A DNA stretch of 64,000 nt from Agromyces intestinalis (GCF_008365295.1 NZ_CP043505.1:1054001-1118000); one strand, 5' to 3'; shown: positions 24,496-34,572, counted from the first letter of the stretch. Made by a program: numbers and translations. Notes: generated by a model from the letters alone, not told the origin.

Positions 24496-24753
24496 ATGAC
24501 CGACTTCGTCGATCCGTTGGAGGAACCGTTCGACTTCGATCGCAACCCGCGCGGAGCGCTCGACCCGAACGCCGAAGCGGCGTACGCCGCCGAGCTCGAG
24601 GCCGAGCGCCGCGACGCCGAGGACACCGACGCCGACCCCGACCTCGACGCCGATGTCGACGTCGACGTCGATGGGGTCGAGGGCACCACCGTGACGAGCG
24701 CGAGCGAGGGCGACCCGCTCGACCCCGAGACACCGGTCGACAACCTGGAGTAG
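24496..24753 (+). CDS. Small highly acidic protein, unknown function
   Basis: An 85-residue protein, not recognised. It is extremely acidic, with a run of alternating Asp and Val/Ala (DADPDLDADVDVDVDG has no basic residue) and no hydrophobic core, so it is probably disordered. GAGGAG lies before the ATG, which supports real translation. It follows the toroid gene by 31 bases and may share its transcript. Small acidic proteins of this type are common in Microbacteriaceae genomes. Confidence 0.65.
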   Translation: MTDFVDPLEEPFDFDRNPRGALDPNAEAAYAAELEAERRDAEDTDADPDLDADVDVDVDGVEGTTVTSASEGDPLDPETPVDNLE

Positions 24754-24764
24754 TCGCGCGGCCG

Positions 24765-25754
24765 TCAGCCCGCGCCGCCGACGAGGGCCTCGCCGAGCGG
24801 CGTGCGCTCGTGCAGCATGCGCGCGCCGGCGCGGGTCGACGTAACCAGCCCGCCGTCGCGCAGCACGGCGAGGTGGTGCGATGCGGTCGAGATCGCGAGC
24901 CCGAGGTCGGCGGCGACCTGCGACGTCGTGCGGGCTGCGTGCGCGGTCAGCAGGATCCGCGCCCTGGTCTCGCCGAGCAGCGCCCCGAGTGCGTCGGCGA
25001 CGCCGACCTGGTCGCGCGCCCACCGTTCGGTGACACCCTGGGCCGGGTAGAAGAGCGTCGGCTGCACCCCCTCCTCGGTGAGCACATTGCATCCCGATCC
25101 GCCGAAGACCGACGGCACCAGTACGAGTCCGCTCCCGCGGCAGTCGATGGTGTCCGAGAACCGGCGCAGCTGCACGCGCACCGCATCGCCGCTCCAGCTC
25201 ACCGACGCGTGCAGCGCGCCGACCGTCGCGGCGATGCCGTCGCTCGCGATCCGTCGCGCCCGCACCGCGATGTCGGCTCGCAGGATGCGCTCGAGTTGCG
25301 GCCAGACGGGTTCGAGCGCTGCACCCCACACGAGCAGACACGCGTCGGCAAGTCGTTCACGCGCCGGCACGGGGTCGTCGATCAGGTCGAGGATGCGCCG
25401 CTGCCTGGCGCCGCTCGAACGCAGCACCATCTTGTGCAGGTCGAAGCGCACCTGCTCGATCGACACCTCGCGCAGGCGCGCCGCCTCGTCGTCGGGCGTG
25501 GTGTCCCACGCGGGCGTCGAGGTGAGGAAGTCGGGGAAGTACCCGTCGACGCCGATCACGTCGGCGAGCAGCTCGAAGGCGTCGCGCGGCAGCCGCCCGC
25601 GCACGCCGCGCAGCCAGCCCCACTGCATGGGGTGGCCCTCCGGCCGCTGCAGCACGCGCACCGCGTGGCAGAGCTCGTGCCCCGGCGAGATGCCGAACCG
25701 GATCGCCCTGAGGTCGTCGGCGGCCAGCCGGAAGTCGACGAAGTTTCGATCCAC
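24765..25754 (-). CDS. ArsR-like winged-helix regulator with N-terminal DUF5937-type domain
   Basis: A 329-residue regulator with the DNA-binding domain at the C terminus: TTSQVAADLGLAISTASHHLAVLRDGGLV (core quoted: DLGLAISTASHHLAVLRDGG) is an ArsR helix-turn-helix. The first 240 residues resemble DUF5937, an uncharacterised sensor domain of actinobacterial regulators. The start is the GTG at 25754, six bases after a TAGTGT -10 box, and a perfect palindrome covers both. It is divergent from a small cupin gene, the probable target. Confidence 0.82.
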   Translation of the reverse strand: MDRNFVDFRLAADDLRAIRFGISPGHELCHAVRVLQRPEGHPMQWGWLRGVRGRLPRDAFELLADVIGVDGYFPDFLTSTPAWDTTPDDEAARLREVSIEQVRFDLHKMVLRSSGARQRRILDLIDDPVPARERLADACLLVWGAALEPVWPQLERILRADIAVRARRIASDGIAATVGALHASVSWSGDAVRVQLRRFSDTIDCRGSGLVLVPSVFGGSGCNVLTEEGVQPTLFYPAQGVTERWARDQVGVADALGALLGETRARILLTAHAARTTSQVAADLGLAISTASHHLAVLRDGGLVTSTRAGARMLHERTPLGEALVGGAG

Positions 25755-25762
25755 ATCGAAAC
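25743..25762. promoter_or_regulatory. Palindromic operator over the ArsR-like gene start
   Basis: GTTTCGAT-CCAC-ATCGAAAC, a perfect 8-bp inverted repeat. It covers the GTG start (25752-25754) and touches the -10 box TAGTGT (minus strand, 25761-25766). Binding would block transcription of the regulator gene and probably of the divergent cupin gene at 25801. This suggests tight autoregulation. Confidence 0.7.
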
Positions 25763-25800
25763 ACTAACGGCGCCGGATGTCGCGGGGCGAACCTGTCCGC

Positions 25801-26187
25801 ATGAACGCAGCCGAGATCACCATGACGCCGACCATGACCCCGCCCGCGCCCGCCGAGCTCATCCCCGGCGACTCGCTCGTGATCGGCACCGGCCGCACCC
25901 GCCGGTTCGTCGGCCGGGAGCACGGGGCGGGCGTGTCGTACTTCTTCGTCGACAACGAGCCCGGCGAGGGCCCGGGCCTGCACTGGCATCCCTATGCCGA
26001 GACGTGGGTCGTGCTCGACGGGGTCGCCCGCATCCGCATCGGCGAGCAGACGCTCGTCGCCCGCCCCGGCGACACCGCGACCGTGCCGGCCGGCGTCTGG
26101 CACGGGTTCACCAACGCCGGCGAGGGCCGCCTGCGGGTGCTCTGCATCCACGCGTCCGACGTCATCATCCAGACCTGGGCCGAGTAG
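25801..26187 (+). CDS. Small cupin-2 domain protein
   Basis: A 128-residue single cupin. Motif 1 is GPGLHWHPYAETWVVLDG and motif 2 is PAGVWHGFTNAG, giving three His and one Glu for metal. I start at the ATG at 25801; a GTG- or ATG-initiated form 8 residues longer is possible. It is divergent from the ArsR-like regulator, with the palindromic operator between them. It could be a dioxygenase-like or binding protein; the ligand is unknown. Confidence 0.8.
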   Translation: MNAAEITMTPTMTPPAPAELIPGDSLVIGTGRTRRFVGREHGAGVSYFFVDNEPGEGPGLHWHPYAETWVVLDGVARIRIGEQTLVARPGDTATVPAGVWHGFTNAGEGRLRVLCIHASDVIIQTWAE

Positions 26188-26236
26188 GCCCGCCCCGCCT
26201 CCACCAGCCCACTCACCCCCACCAGAAGGAGACCGC

Positions 26237-26527
26237 ATGTCGTTCCAGGCCTACCTCGACAACATCGAGGCGAAGACCGGGCTCACCCCGCGCCGGTTCG
26301 TCGAGCTCGCGCACGAGCGGGGCTTCGACGAGACCACCAAAGCGACCCCGATCGTGGCCTGGCTGAAGGCCGACTACGGGCTGGGGCAGGGCCATGCGAT
26401 GGCGCTCGTGCACGTCATCACCAAGGGGCCGCAGATCTCGACGAAGCACGTCGGCTCGAGCGGCGCGCACGCCGACGCGACCGACACGCTCTGGCTCGAC
26501 GGAGCCGCGACCAATCCCGACCGCTGA
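26237..26527 (+). CDS. DUF4287 domain protein
   Basis: A 96-residue protein of the DUF4287 family. SFQAYLDNIEAKTGLTP at the start and GLGQGHAMALVHVI in the middle are the hallmark segments. AGAAGGAG precedes the ATG. It lies 49 bases after the cupin gene, so the two may form one transcript. The family is widespread and uncharacterised. Confidence 0.83.
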   Translation: MSFQAYLDNIEAKTGLTPRRFVELAHERGFDETTKATPIVAWLKADYGLGQGHAMALVHVITKGPQISTKHVGSSGAHADATDTLWLDGAATNPDR

Positions 26528-26544
26528 GCGGCTCGCGCCGGAGC

Positions 26545-26949
26545 TCAGGCCTCGGCGCGGCCACCGCTCTCGAGTTCGCCGCCCCGGCGCCGTTCGAGCT
26601 CGGCCCGCAGGCGGTCTTCCTCGATCTCGCGCTCGAGGTCGGCGAGCTGCTGCTCGGTCGATCTGATCTCGGTCGACCGGTTCTCGAACGTCGGGCGCAC
26701 GGCCGTCACGCTCTGCCCCGGCCGCGAGGCATCCGGTCTGCGGCCCGGACGCGGCAGCGCGACCGGGCCGCCGCCCGCGTACTCGCGCCCGAGCACGAAC
26801 CAGAGCACCGTCCCGATGAGCGGCAGCAGGATCACGAGGATGATCCAGCCGAACTTCGGCAGGTGCTTCACCTGCCATTCGTCGCGCATGATGATGTCGA
26901 TCAGTGCGGCGATCATGGCGACGACGATGAGCAGCGACAGCAGCGGCAT
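26545..26949 (-). CDS. PLDc_N (phospholipase D N-terminal) membrane protein
   Basis: A 134-residue membrane protein. Two hydrophobic helices (about 3-20 and 31-52) flank the DEWQVKHLPKFGWIILVILLP region (core quoted: HLPKFGWIILVILLP), the PLDc_N signature. A hydrophilic tail with a predicted charged coiled coil (LADLEREIEEDRLRAELERR) follows. The ATG at 26949 lies seven bases after TAGGCT, so the mRNA is probably leaderless. It is typical of small actinobacterial membrane proteins of unknown role. Confidence 0.8.
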   Translation of the reverse strand: MPLLSLLIVVAMIAALIDIIMRDEWQVKHLPKFGWIILVILLPLIGTVLWFVLGREYAGGGPVALPRPGRRPDASRPGQSVTAVRPTFENRSTEIRSTEQQLADLEREIEEDRLRAELERRRGGELESGGRAEA

Positions 26950-26956
26950 GGCGCAC

Positions 26957-26962
26957 AGCCTA
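26957..26962 (-). promoter_or_regulatory. -10 box of the PLDc_N gene
   Basis: TAGGCT on the minus strand, seven bases before the ATG. It is identical in sequence and spacing to the box of the nucleoside hydrolase gene at 7339. Confidence 0.5.
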
Positions 26963-27084
26963 GCGATCGGCGAGCAGCCGGTGTCGGGCGAGTGCACACC
27001 GCTCGTGTGGCGCCGTGTTGCGGCGTCTTACCCCCGGGGTCGCGGCGCCTCGACGGCTCGCCGAGAGGCTTCTACGGTCGTCGC

Positions 27085-27675
27085 ATGGCTGAAACCGTTT
27101 CGATCGTGGCCGTGTCGGGCAGCCTGCACGCGCCCTCCAAGACCACCATCCTCGCGAACGAGATCCTCGACGCGTTCGCCGACGCCTTGCGCGCCGGTGG
27201 CGTCCCGATCGAGACCCGCCTCATCGAGCTGAGCGAGGTCGGTCGCGAGTTCTCGGGCGCGCTCACCCGCGCCGAGCTGAGCCCGATCGCCGAGCAGGCG
27301 ATCCGCGACATCGAGGCGGCGACACTGCTCATCGTCGCGAGCCCCGTCTACCGGGCGAGCTTCACCGGGCTGTTCAAGCACGTCTTCGACTTCGTCGGGC
27401 AGTACTCCCTCATCGACAAGCCCGTGCAGCTGGCCGCGACGGGCGGCAGCGACCGGCACGCCCTCATCATCGAGCACCAGTTCCGCCCGCTGTTCTCGTT
27501 CTTCCAGGCACTCACACTGCCCATCGGCGTGTACGCGAGCGACCCCGACTTCGTCGACTACCGCATCGACTCCGACTCGCTGCGCGAGCGCATCGCCCAG
27601 GCGGTGCAGCGCGGGGTTCCGGTGGTGCGGGGCACGCTGCCCGACTCGGTCTCCGAGTACGTCTCGGCCTGGTGA
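27085..27675 (+). CDS. NADPH-dependent FMN reductase (SsuE/MsuE type)
   Basis: A 196-residue flavodoxin-fold reductase. The N-terminal VAVSGSLHAPSKT forms the phosphate-binding loop, and SPVYRASFTGLFKHVFDFV is the FMN-contacting segment of MsuE/SsuE proteins. These supply FMNH2 to two-component monooxygenases. The convergent LLM monooxygenase next door is the obvious partner. A TACGGT box (27073-27078) lies six bases before the ATG. The name msuE or ssuE cannot be fixed from sequence alone. Confidence 0.87.
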   Translation: MAETVSIVAVSGSLHAPSKTTILANEILDAFADALRAGGVPIETRLIELSEVGREFSGALTRAELSPIAEQAIRDIEAATLLIVASPVYRASFTGLFKHVFDFVGQYSLIDKPVQLAATGGSDRHALIIEHQFRPLFSFFQALTLPIGVYASDPDFVDYRIDSDSLRERIAQAVQRGVPVVRGTLPDSVSEYVSAW

Positions 27676-27683
27676 TCGGCTGA

Positions 27684-27732
27684 CGGATGCCGCGTCCCGC
27701 GCCGTGACGAACGGCGCGAGCCGCGGCATCCG
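27684..27732. terminator. Two-way terminator hairpin between FMN reductase and LLM monooxygenase
   Basis: Nested inverted repeats: outer CGGATGCCGCG (27684-27694) with CGCGGCATCCG (27722-27732), inner GCGCCGT (27699-27705) with ACGGCGC (27711-27717), and a 5-base loop. It fills the 58-base gap between convergent genes. There is no U-tract, which is common for actinobacterial terminators. Confidence 0.7.
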
Positions 27733-27733
27733 A

Positions 27734-29053
27734 TCAGAACCCGTGCAGGTTGCCCTGGATGCCCCCGCCGCCGTACTCGCGGCGCAGGATGCCGCGGCGG
27801 CGCAGCACCGGAACCAGCTCGTCGAGGTACCGGTGCACGGTCACAGGGTGCAGGTCGCCCGAGAAGATGAAGCCGTCGTTGTCGGCCTCCTCGCCGAACT
27901 CCTCGATGAAGTCGGCGACCTGCTCGGCGGTGCCGACGAAGCCGGCGTGCTCGTCGATGCGGCCCTTTCGCGCCTTCGCGACGAGCAGCTCGCGCAGCGT
28001 CGCCGAGGCGAAGTCGTCGAAGGTGCCGAGCAGGCCCTTGATGCTGCCCTGCGAGACGTGCTCACCGAAGATCGACGGGTCGACCGGGCGATCGAGGGGC
28101 AGCACGGTGAGGTCGGTCTCGAGGTCGCTCGACTGCCCCTGGAGGATCGCCTGCAGCACCTCGTCGCTCGGGTCGAACGACGCGCGCACCACCCGCTCGA
28201 CCTCCTCGTCGCTCGCGACGATCTCGGGCTTGAACACGAAGAGCGTCTTGACCGCCCCGGCGGGTCGGCCGGCGGCGACGGCCGCGTCGATGACGCGCTG
28301 CCGGTAGGCGCGCACCCGATCGAGCTGCAGCGGTGCCAGCGCGAGCTGCACGTCGGAGTGGGCGCCCGCGAACGCGATGCCCTTGGGCGACCCGCCGGGC
28401 GAGACGATCGCGGGGTCGCCGTCGGTGAACGGAATCGCATTGAGCGGCCCCTCGACGTCGAAGTACTCGCCCTCGAAGCGCGTGCGCCGAAGCTTGGAGC
28501 CGTCGGCGTAGTGCCACGTCGACGGATCGTCGACGAGCGCGCCGTCGTCCCAGCTGTGCCACAGCTCGCGCACCGCGCGCAGCCACTCGTCGGCCCGGTC
28601 GTAGGCCTGGTCGTGCGTGACGCGGGGCACGCCGTAGTGCCGGGTGCTCGGCACGTCGGTCACCACGTTCACGCCGACCCGATGCCCGCTCAGGTGGTGC
28701 AGCGAGGCGAAGTGCCGGGCGGCGAGGTACGGCCCCCAGGCACCCGCGTTCACCGTCGGCGCGATGCCGAGGTGCGAGGTCGCGGCGAGCAGGAACGAGG
28801 TCAGCGCGACCGGGTCGTGCTTGGGCCCGCCGTACGCCTTGCGAACACGCAGGTCGAGGGTCTCGGGCGAGCCGAGCGAGGGGCCGTCCTCGATGATGAC
28901 GAGGTCGAGTCCGGCCTGCTCGAGTTCGCGGGCCGACTGCTGGTAGAGCGCGGGCTCGGTCCAGCGGTAGCCCCAGTCGAAGTACGGATGCCCCCACCCC
29001 TGCGGCCCGAATCCGCGTGAGAAGAACCATCCGAAGTGCTGCAACCGGCTCAT
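27734..29053 (-). CDS. LLM-class FMN-dependent monooxygenase (NtaA/SnaA/DszA family)
   Basis: A 439-residue bacterial-luciferase-like monooxygenase. The N terminus (QHFGWFFSRGFGPQGWG) and the segments GLDLVIIEDG, NVVTDVPSTRHYG and ISPGG-like IVSPGGSPKGIAFA match the NtaA/SnaA/DszA group. The enzymes use FMNH2 and O2 on C-N or C-S substrates. The gene overlaps the sulfhydrylase gene upstream by four bases (ATGA) and converges on the FMN reductase. The trio suggests release of sulfur from an organosulfur compound followed by assimilation. Confidence 0.85.
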   Translation of the reverse strand: MSRLQHFGWFFSRGFGPQGWGHPYFDWGYRWTEPALYQQSARELEQAGLDLVIIEDGPSLGSPETLDLRVRKAYGGPKHDPVALTSFLLAATSHLGIAPTVNAGAWGPYLAARHFASLHHLSGHRVGVNVVTDVPSTRHYGVPRVTHDQAYDRADEWLRAVRELWHSWDDGALVDDPSTWHYADGSKLRRTRFEGEYFDVEGPLNAIPFTDGDPAIVSPGGSPKGIAFAGAHSDVQLALAPLQLDRVRAYRQRVIDAAVAAGRPAGAVKTLFVFKPEIVASDEEVERVVRASFDPSDEVLQAILQGQSSDLETDLTVLPLDRPVDPSIFGEHVSQGSIKGLLGTFDDFASATLRELLVAKARKGRIDEHAGFVGTAEQVADFIEEFGEEADNDGFIFSGDLHPVTVHRYLDELVPVLRRRGILRREYGGGGIQGNLHGF

Positions 29054-30414
29054 CGGGTGCTCCCCTCGGTGACGCGCACATCGGTGTCGATCGCGTCGAC
29101 GTCATGCGCGACCCGCACGGCGGCGAAGCCGCGCTCGAGGTCGCGGATCAGGTCGTCGGGCTCTTCCAGCCCGATCGACAGGCGCAGCAGCCCGCCCGTG
29201 ATGCGACCGCGTTCGCGTGTGGCACGGTCGAGGTGCGCGTGGGTCGTGGTCGCGGGGTGCAGGATCAGCGAGCGGGCGTCGCCGATGTGGCTCATGCGGC
29301 TGAACAGGTCGACGGCGTCGTAGAAGACCGAGGCGGATGCCTCGCCGCCCTCGATCTCGAACGCGAGCACCGCTCCGGCCCCACGCGGCAGATAGCGCGC
29401 GGTGAGGTCGTGCGAGGGGTGCGAGGCCAGGCCCGCGTAGTCGACCCGACGCACCTCGGGCTGCCGCTCGAGCCACGCCGCGATCTCGAGGGCCGTCGAC
29501 GACTGGCGCTGCACGCGCAACGACAGGGTCTCGATGCCCTGCTGGATGAGGAACGCGTTCACGGGCGACAGCACCGGCCCGAAGAGCGCGCCCGTCACCT
29601 CGCGCACGTAGGCCGTGAGCGCGTGGTCGCCGTGCGCCTCGACGTAGCTGCGCCCGTGCAGCGCATCGTCGGGCCGGGTGAGGTGCGGGTACGCGCCGGG
29701 CCGCGCTGCCCAGTCGAACGTGCCCGCGTCGATGATCACGCCGCCGAGGGCCGCGCCGTGACCCGAGAGGAACTTGCTCGCCGAGTGCACGACGAGGTCG
29801 GCCCCGTGCTCGATCGGGCGCACCAGGTAGGGCGTCGCGAGCGTGTTGTCGACAATGAGCGGCACGCCCGCCTGGTGCGCCACCGCCGCGATGCCCGCCA
29901 GGTCGGCGACCTCGTTCGTCGGGTTCGCGATCGATTCGGTGTAGAGCGCGCGCGTGGTCGGCCTGAGCCGACGGCGCCACTCGCCGAGGTCGCGCGGGTC
30001 GTCGATGAACTCGACCTCGATGCCGAGGCGGCCGAACGCCTGGCTGAACAGGCTGCGGGTGCCCGAGTAGATGCTCTGGGCCGAGAGCACGTGGTCGCCG
30101 GCGCCCACGACCGACAGCACCGACACCGTCAGCGCGGCCTGGCCACTCGCGACGACCACCGCGTCGCGGCCGCCCTCGAGCCCCGCGATGCGACGTTCGA
30201 GGGCCGCGTTCGTCGGGTTGCCCGATCGGGTGTACACGTACCCCTCGGCCTCGCCGGCGAACCGGTCGCGGGCCTCGGCGAAGTCGTCGAACCGGAACCC
30301 CGCGCTCAGGTAGATCGGTGTGATGCGCGCGCCGAACGCCGCATCGTCGGATTCGCCGGCGTGCACCTGTCGGGTGGCGAACGCGGCGTCGTCGTGGGCT
30401 GATGGGTATCCCAT
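29050..30414 (-). CDS. metY: O-acetylhomoserine sulfhydrylase-type PLP enzyme
   Basis: A 454-residue Cys/Met-metabolism PLP enzyme. ATRQVHAG near the start, the YTRSGNPTNAALERRIAGLEGG segment (core YTRSGNPTNAALE), VDNTLATPYLVRP and SASKFLSGHG with the PLP Lys match MetY. It makes homocysteine from O-acetylhomoserine and sulfide. I start at the ATG at 30414; it has no ribosome site and lies inside a perfect 12-bp inverted repeat (30395-30421). First gene of a unit with the LLM monooxygenase. Confidence 0.86.
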   Translation of the reverse strand: MGYPSAHDDAAFATRQVHAGESDDAAFGARITPIYLSAGFRFDDFAEARDRFAGEAEGYVYTRSGNPTNAALERRIAGLEGGRDAVVVASGQAALTVSVLSVVGAGDHVLSAQSIYSGTRSLFSQAFGRLGIEVEFIDDPRDLGEWRRRLRPTTRALYTESIANPTNEVADLAGIAAVAHQAGVPLIVDNTLATPYLVRPIEHGADLVVHSASKFLSGHGAALGGVIIDAGTFDWAARPGAYPHLTRPDDALHGRSYVEAHGDHALTAYVREVTGALFGPVLSPVNAFLIQQGIETLSLRVQRQSSTALEIAAWLERQPEVRRVDYAGLASHPSHDLTARYLPRGAGAVLAFEIEGGEASASVFYDAVDLFSRMSHIGDARSLILHPATTTHAHLDRATRERGRITGGLLRLSIGLEEPDDLIRDLERGFAAVRVAHDVDAIDTDVRVTEGSTR

Positions 30415-30421
30415 CAGCCCA
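30395..30421. promoter_or_regulatory. Perfect inverted repeat over the metY-like start codon
   Basis: TGGGCTGATGGG (30395-30406), TAT, CCCATCAGCCCA (30410-30421). The start codon of the sulfhydrylase gene (30412-30414) lies in the arm that is 5' in the mRNA. It could be a protein operator at a leaderless promoter or an RNA hairpin that hides the start codon. Either way it looks regulatory. Confidence 0.65.
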
Positions 30422-30564
30422 TGCTGCGCGGTGCGGCGCTCGCCCGCGACTCCGGCGCGTCTCCCGAGGTCACCGGCCGTCACGGTCGGTAACGCAGCGC
30501 GTCGCCGCCCGGTGCACGGATGCCGTGTCGTCCACCCCTTCCCAGCGCGACCCTGCCGGGATAG

Positions 30565-32072
<1,508 letters not shown>

Positions 32073-32115
32073 ACCGCGTCAGCGCTCCTCGACCAGCGGA
32101 GAAGGCGAGCGCTGC

Positions 32116-32619
32116 TCAGCCCTGGAAGTCCTCGGGGTCGACCTCGTCGAGGAACCGCTTGAACTCATCGAGCTTCGCCTCGTCGGCGGCCTCGTCGTGC
32201 CCTTCGGCGGTGGCCGCGGGAATGCCCGCGTCCTCGAACACCGCTTCGGCCACGAAGATCGGCGCGCCGGCCCGCACGCCGAGCGCGATCGCGTCGGACG
32301 GCCGCGCGTCGACGACCCGCTGGCCCGTGGCGGTGGCGAGCGAGAGCTCGGCGTAGAAGGTGCCGTCGTCGATGCGGGTGACGTCCACACGGTCGACCCG
32401 GGCACCCACCGTGTCGAGCAGGGTCTTCATCAGGTCGTGCGACAGCGGCCGTGGCGCGTGCTCGTCGGAGATCGCGATGAGGATCGAGGTCGCCTCCTGC
32501 ACGCCGATCCAGATCGGCAGCACCAGTCCTTCGCCAGGTTCGTCGAGCACCGGCTTCAACAGCACGATGTGCTGACGCGCCGGATCGAGCGCGATGCCGA
32601 GCACGCGCACCTGGATCAT
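32116..32619 (-). CDS. Bifunctional nuclease family protein (DUF151)
   Basis: A 167-residue DUF151 protein. LPIWIGVQEATSI and the SDAIALGVRAGAPIFV segment define the family, which is related to plant bifunctional nucleases and Mycobacterium Rv1829. GGAG precedes the ATG. A tract of acidic residues ends the protein. Expression is probably independent of the helicase upstream, which ends in a GC hairpin. Its molecular role in bacteria is unsettled. Confidence 0.88.
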   Translation of the reverse strand: MIQVRVLGIALDPARQHIVLLKPVLDEPGEGLVLPIWIGVQEATSILIAISDEHAPRPLSHDLMKTLLDTVGARVDRVDVTRIDDGTFYAELSLATATGQRVVDARPSDAIALGVRAGAPIFVAEAVFEDAGIPAATAEGHDEAADEAKLDEFKRFLDEVDPEDFQG

Positions 32620-32675
32620 GGCGCCTCCCGTCGCTCGATCGGACGCGACCCTCTCAGGGTAGAGCCGATCGGCCG

Positions 32676-32695
32676 CCGCCGCGCGGACGCGGCGG
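32676..32695 (-). terminator. GC hairpin after the DEAD-box helicase gene
   Basis: CCGCCGCG-CGGA-CGCGGCGG, a perfect 8-bp stem with a 4-base loop, eight bases beyond the helicase stop. No U-tract. A smaller repeat, ACCCT-CTC-AGGGT, lies at about 32649-32661 near the start of the nuclease gene. Confidence 0.6.
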
Positions 32696-32703
32696 ACGAG
32701 GGG

Positions 32704-34572
32704 TCAGGAAGTGCGGTGCCGCGGCTTGCGGGCAGGGCGGTCGTCGCCGCCCCGGTCGTCGCGGTCGTACCCGCCGCGCCGACGCGCGGGCGCACCGGTG
32801 TCGGGTCGCAGCTCGATGAGCCGCCCGCTCACGCGCGTGCGCTCGAGCCGGTCGAACACGTCACGCGGAAGGTCGGCGGGCAGCTCGACGAGCGAGAAGT
32901 CGGGTCGGATGTCGATGTGCCCGAAGTCCTCGCGGCGCAGGCCCCCCTCGTTCGCGAGCGCGCCGACGATCTGGCGCGGTTCGACGCGGTGGCGACGGCC
33001 CACCGCGATGCGATAGGTCGCCATCGGGCCGGATGCCTCGCGCCGCCGGCGCTCGGGGCGGTCACCGCGGTCACCGCGGTCGTCGCGGTCGCCGCGCCGG
33101 CGGTCGTCGTCGAAGCGCGACCCGCGGCCTCGGTCGTCGCCACGACCCCGGTCGTCACGAGCCCGGTCGTCACGACCCCGGCCGCGGCGGTCGTCGAACG
33201 CGGGGATCTCCTCCTCGGGCGAGAGCAGCAGCGGGGTCTCGCCCTGCGCGAGCACGGCGAGGGCCGCCGCGACATCCGTCTCGGGCACGTCGTGGTGCTC
33301 GACGTAGTGCGCGATGATGTCGCGGAACTTCGAGACTCGGTCGGTCTGCTCGAGCGCGGCGGTGATGCCGTCGTCGAATCGCGAGAGCCGGGTGGCGTTC
33401 ACCTCGTCGACGTTCGGCAGCTGCATGCGGGTCAGGGGTTGGCGCGTCGCCCGCTCGATCGAGGTGAGCAGCCGCTGCTCGCGCGGCGTGACGAAGCTGA
33501 TCGCGTCGCCGGTGCGACCGGCACGGCCGGTGCGGCCGATGCGGTGCACGTACGACTCGGAGTCGGTCGGGATGTCGAAGTTCACGACATGGCTGATGCG
33601 GTCGACGTCGAGGCCTCGAGCCGCGACGTCCGTGGCGACCAGGATGTCGAGTCGGCCCGACTTCAGCTGGTCGACCGTGCGCTCGCGCTGCTGCTGGCTG
33701 AGGTCGCCGTTGATCGCCGCAGCCGAGAACCCGCGCGCCCGCAGCTTCTCGGCGAGGGTCTCGGTCTCGGTCTTGGTGCGCACGAACACGATCGCACCCT
33801 CGAACGCCTCGACCTCGAGGATCCGGGTGAGCGCGTCGACCTTCTGCGCGTACGAGACGACGAGGTAGCGCTGCGTGATGTTCGACGCAGTGGTGGTCTT
33901 GGCCTTGACGTTGATCTCGACCGGGTCGTTCAGGTACTGACCCGAGATGCGGCGGATCGGCGCCGGCATCGTCGCCGAGAACAGCGCGACCTGCTTGTCG
34001 TCGGGCGTGTCGGAGAGGATCGACTCGACGTCTTCGGCGAAGCCCATCTTCAGCATCTCGTCGGCCTCGTCGAGCACGAGGTACTTGAGCTCCGATAGGT
34101 CGAGCGTGCCCTTGTCGAGGTGGTCCATGATGCGGCCCGGCGTGCCGACGACGACGTGCACGCCGCGGCGCAGCGCCGACAGCTGCACGCCATAGCCCTG
34201 GCCGCCGTAGACGGGCAGCACGTGCACGCCCCGCAGGTGGCCGGCGTAGCGCTCGAACGCCTCGCAGACCTGCAACGCGAGCTCGCGGGTCGGGGCGAGC
34301 ACGAGCGCCTGCGGGCTCTTCTGCGAGACATCCAGCCTCGAGAGAATGGGCAGCGCGAACGCGGCCGTCTTGCCGGTGCCCGTCTGCGCCGTGCCCAGCA
34401 CGTCGCGGCCCTCGAGCAGCGGCGGGATCGTCGCGGCCTGGATCGCCGACGGCGTCTCGTAGCCGACGTCGCGCAGCGCTTTGAGCACCCGGTCGTCGAG
34501 ACCGAGGTCGGCGAACGTCGGGGTCGCCGGCGCTTCCGTGTCGACGGTGGGCGCGGCATCCGAATCGTTCAT
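32704..34572 (-). CDS. DEAD-box ATP-dependent RNA helicase (DeaD/CsdA-like)
   Basis: A 622-residue RNA helicase. The Q motif is near residue 20 (FADLGLDDRVLKALRDVGYETPSAIQ, core GYETPSAIQ), motif I is AQTGTGKT, motif II VLDEADEM, motif III SAT and motif VI HRIGRTGRAGRTG. A DbpA-type RNA-binding domain follows (YRIAVGRRHRVEPRQIVGAL region). Between them is an Arg/Asp/Gly-rich linker with RGRDDRARDD and GDRDDRGDRGDR-type repeats. It unwinds RNA in ribosome assembly and cold response. The frame is open far upstream, but the ATG at 34572 fits the family start. It follows the hydrolase gene by 17 bases. Confidence 0.92.
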   Translation of the reverse strand: MNDSDAAPTVDTEAPATPTFADLGLDDRVLKALRDVGYETPSAIQAATIPPLLEGRDVLGTAQTGTGKTAAFALPILSRLDVSQKSPQALVLAPTRELALQVCEAFERYAGHLRGVHVLPVYGGQGYGVQLSALRRGVHVVVGTPGRIMDHLDKGTLDLSELKYLVLDEADEMLKMGFAEDVESILSDTPDDKQVALFSATMPAPIRRISGQYLNDPVEINVKAKTTTASNITQRYLVVSYAQKVDALTRILEVEAFEGAIVFVRTKTETETLAEKLRARGFSAAAINGDLSQQQRERTVDQLKSGRLDILVATDVAARGLDVDRISHVVNFDIPTDSESYVHRIGRTGRAGRTGDAISFVTPREQRLLTSIERATRQPLTRMQLPNVDEVNATRLSRFDDGITAALEQTDRVSKFRDIIAHYVEHHDVPETDVAAALAVLAQGETPLLLSPEEEIPAFDDRRGRGRDDRARDDRGRGDDRGRGSRFDDDRRRGDRDDRGDRGDRPERRRREASGPMATYRIAVGRRHRVEPRQIVGALANEGGLRREDFGHIDIRPDFSLVELPADLPRDVFDRLERTRVSGRLIELRPDTGAPARRRGGYDRDDRGGDDRPARKPRHRTS

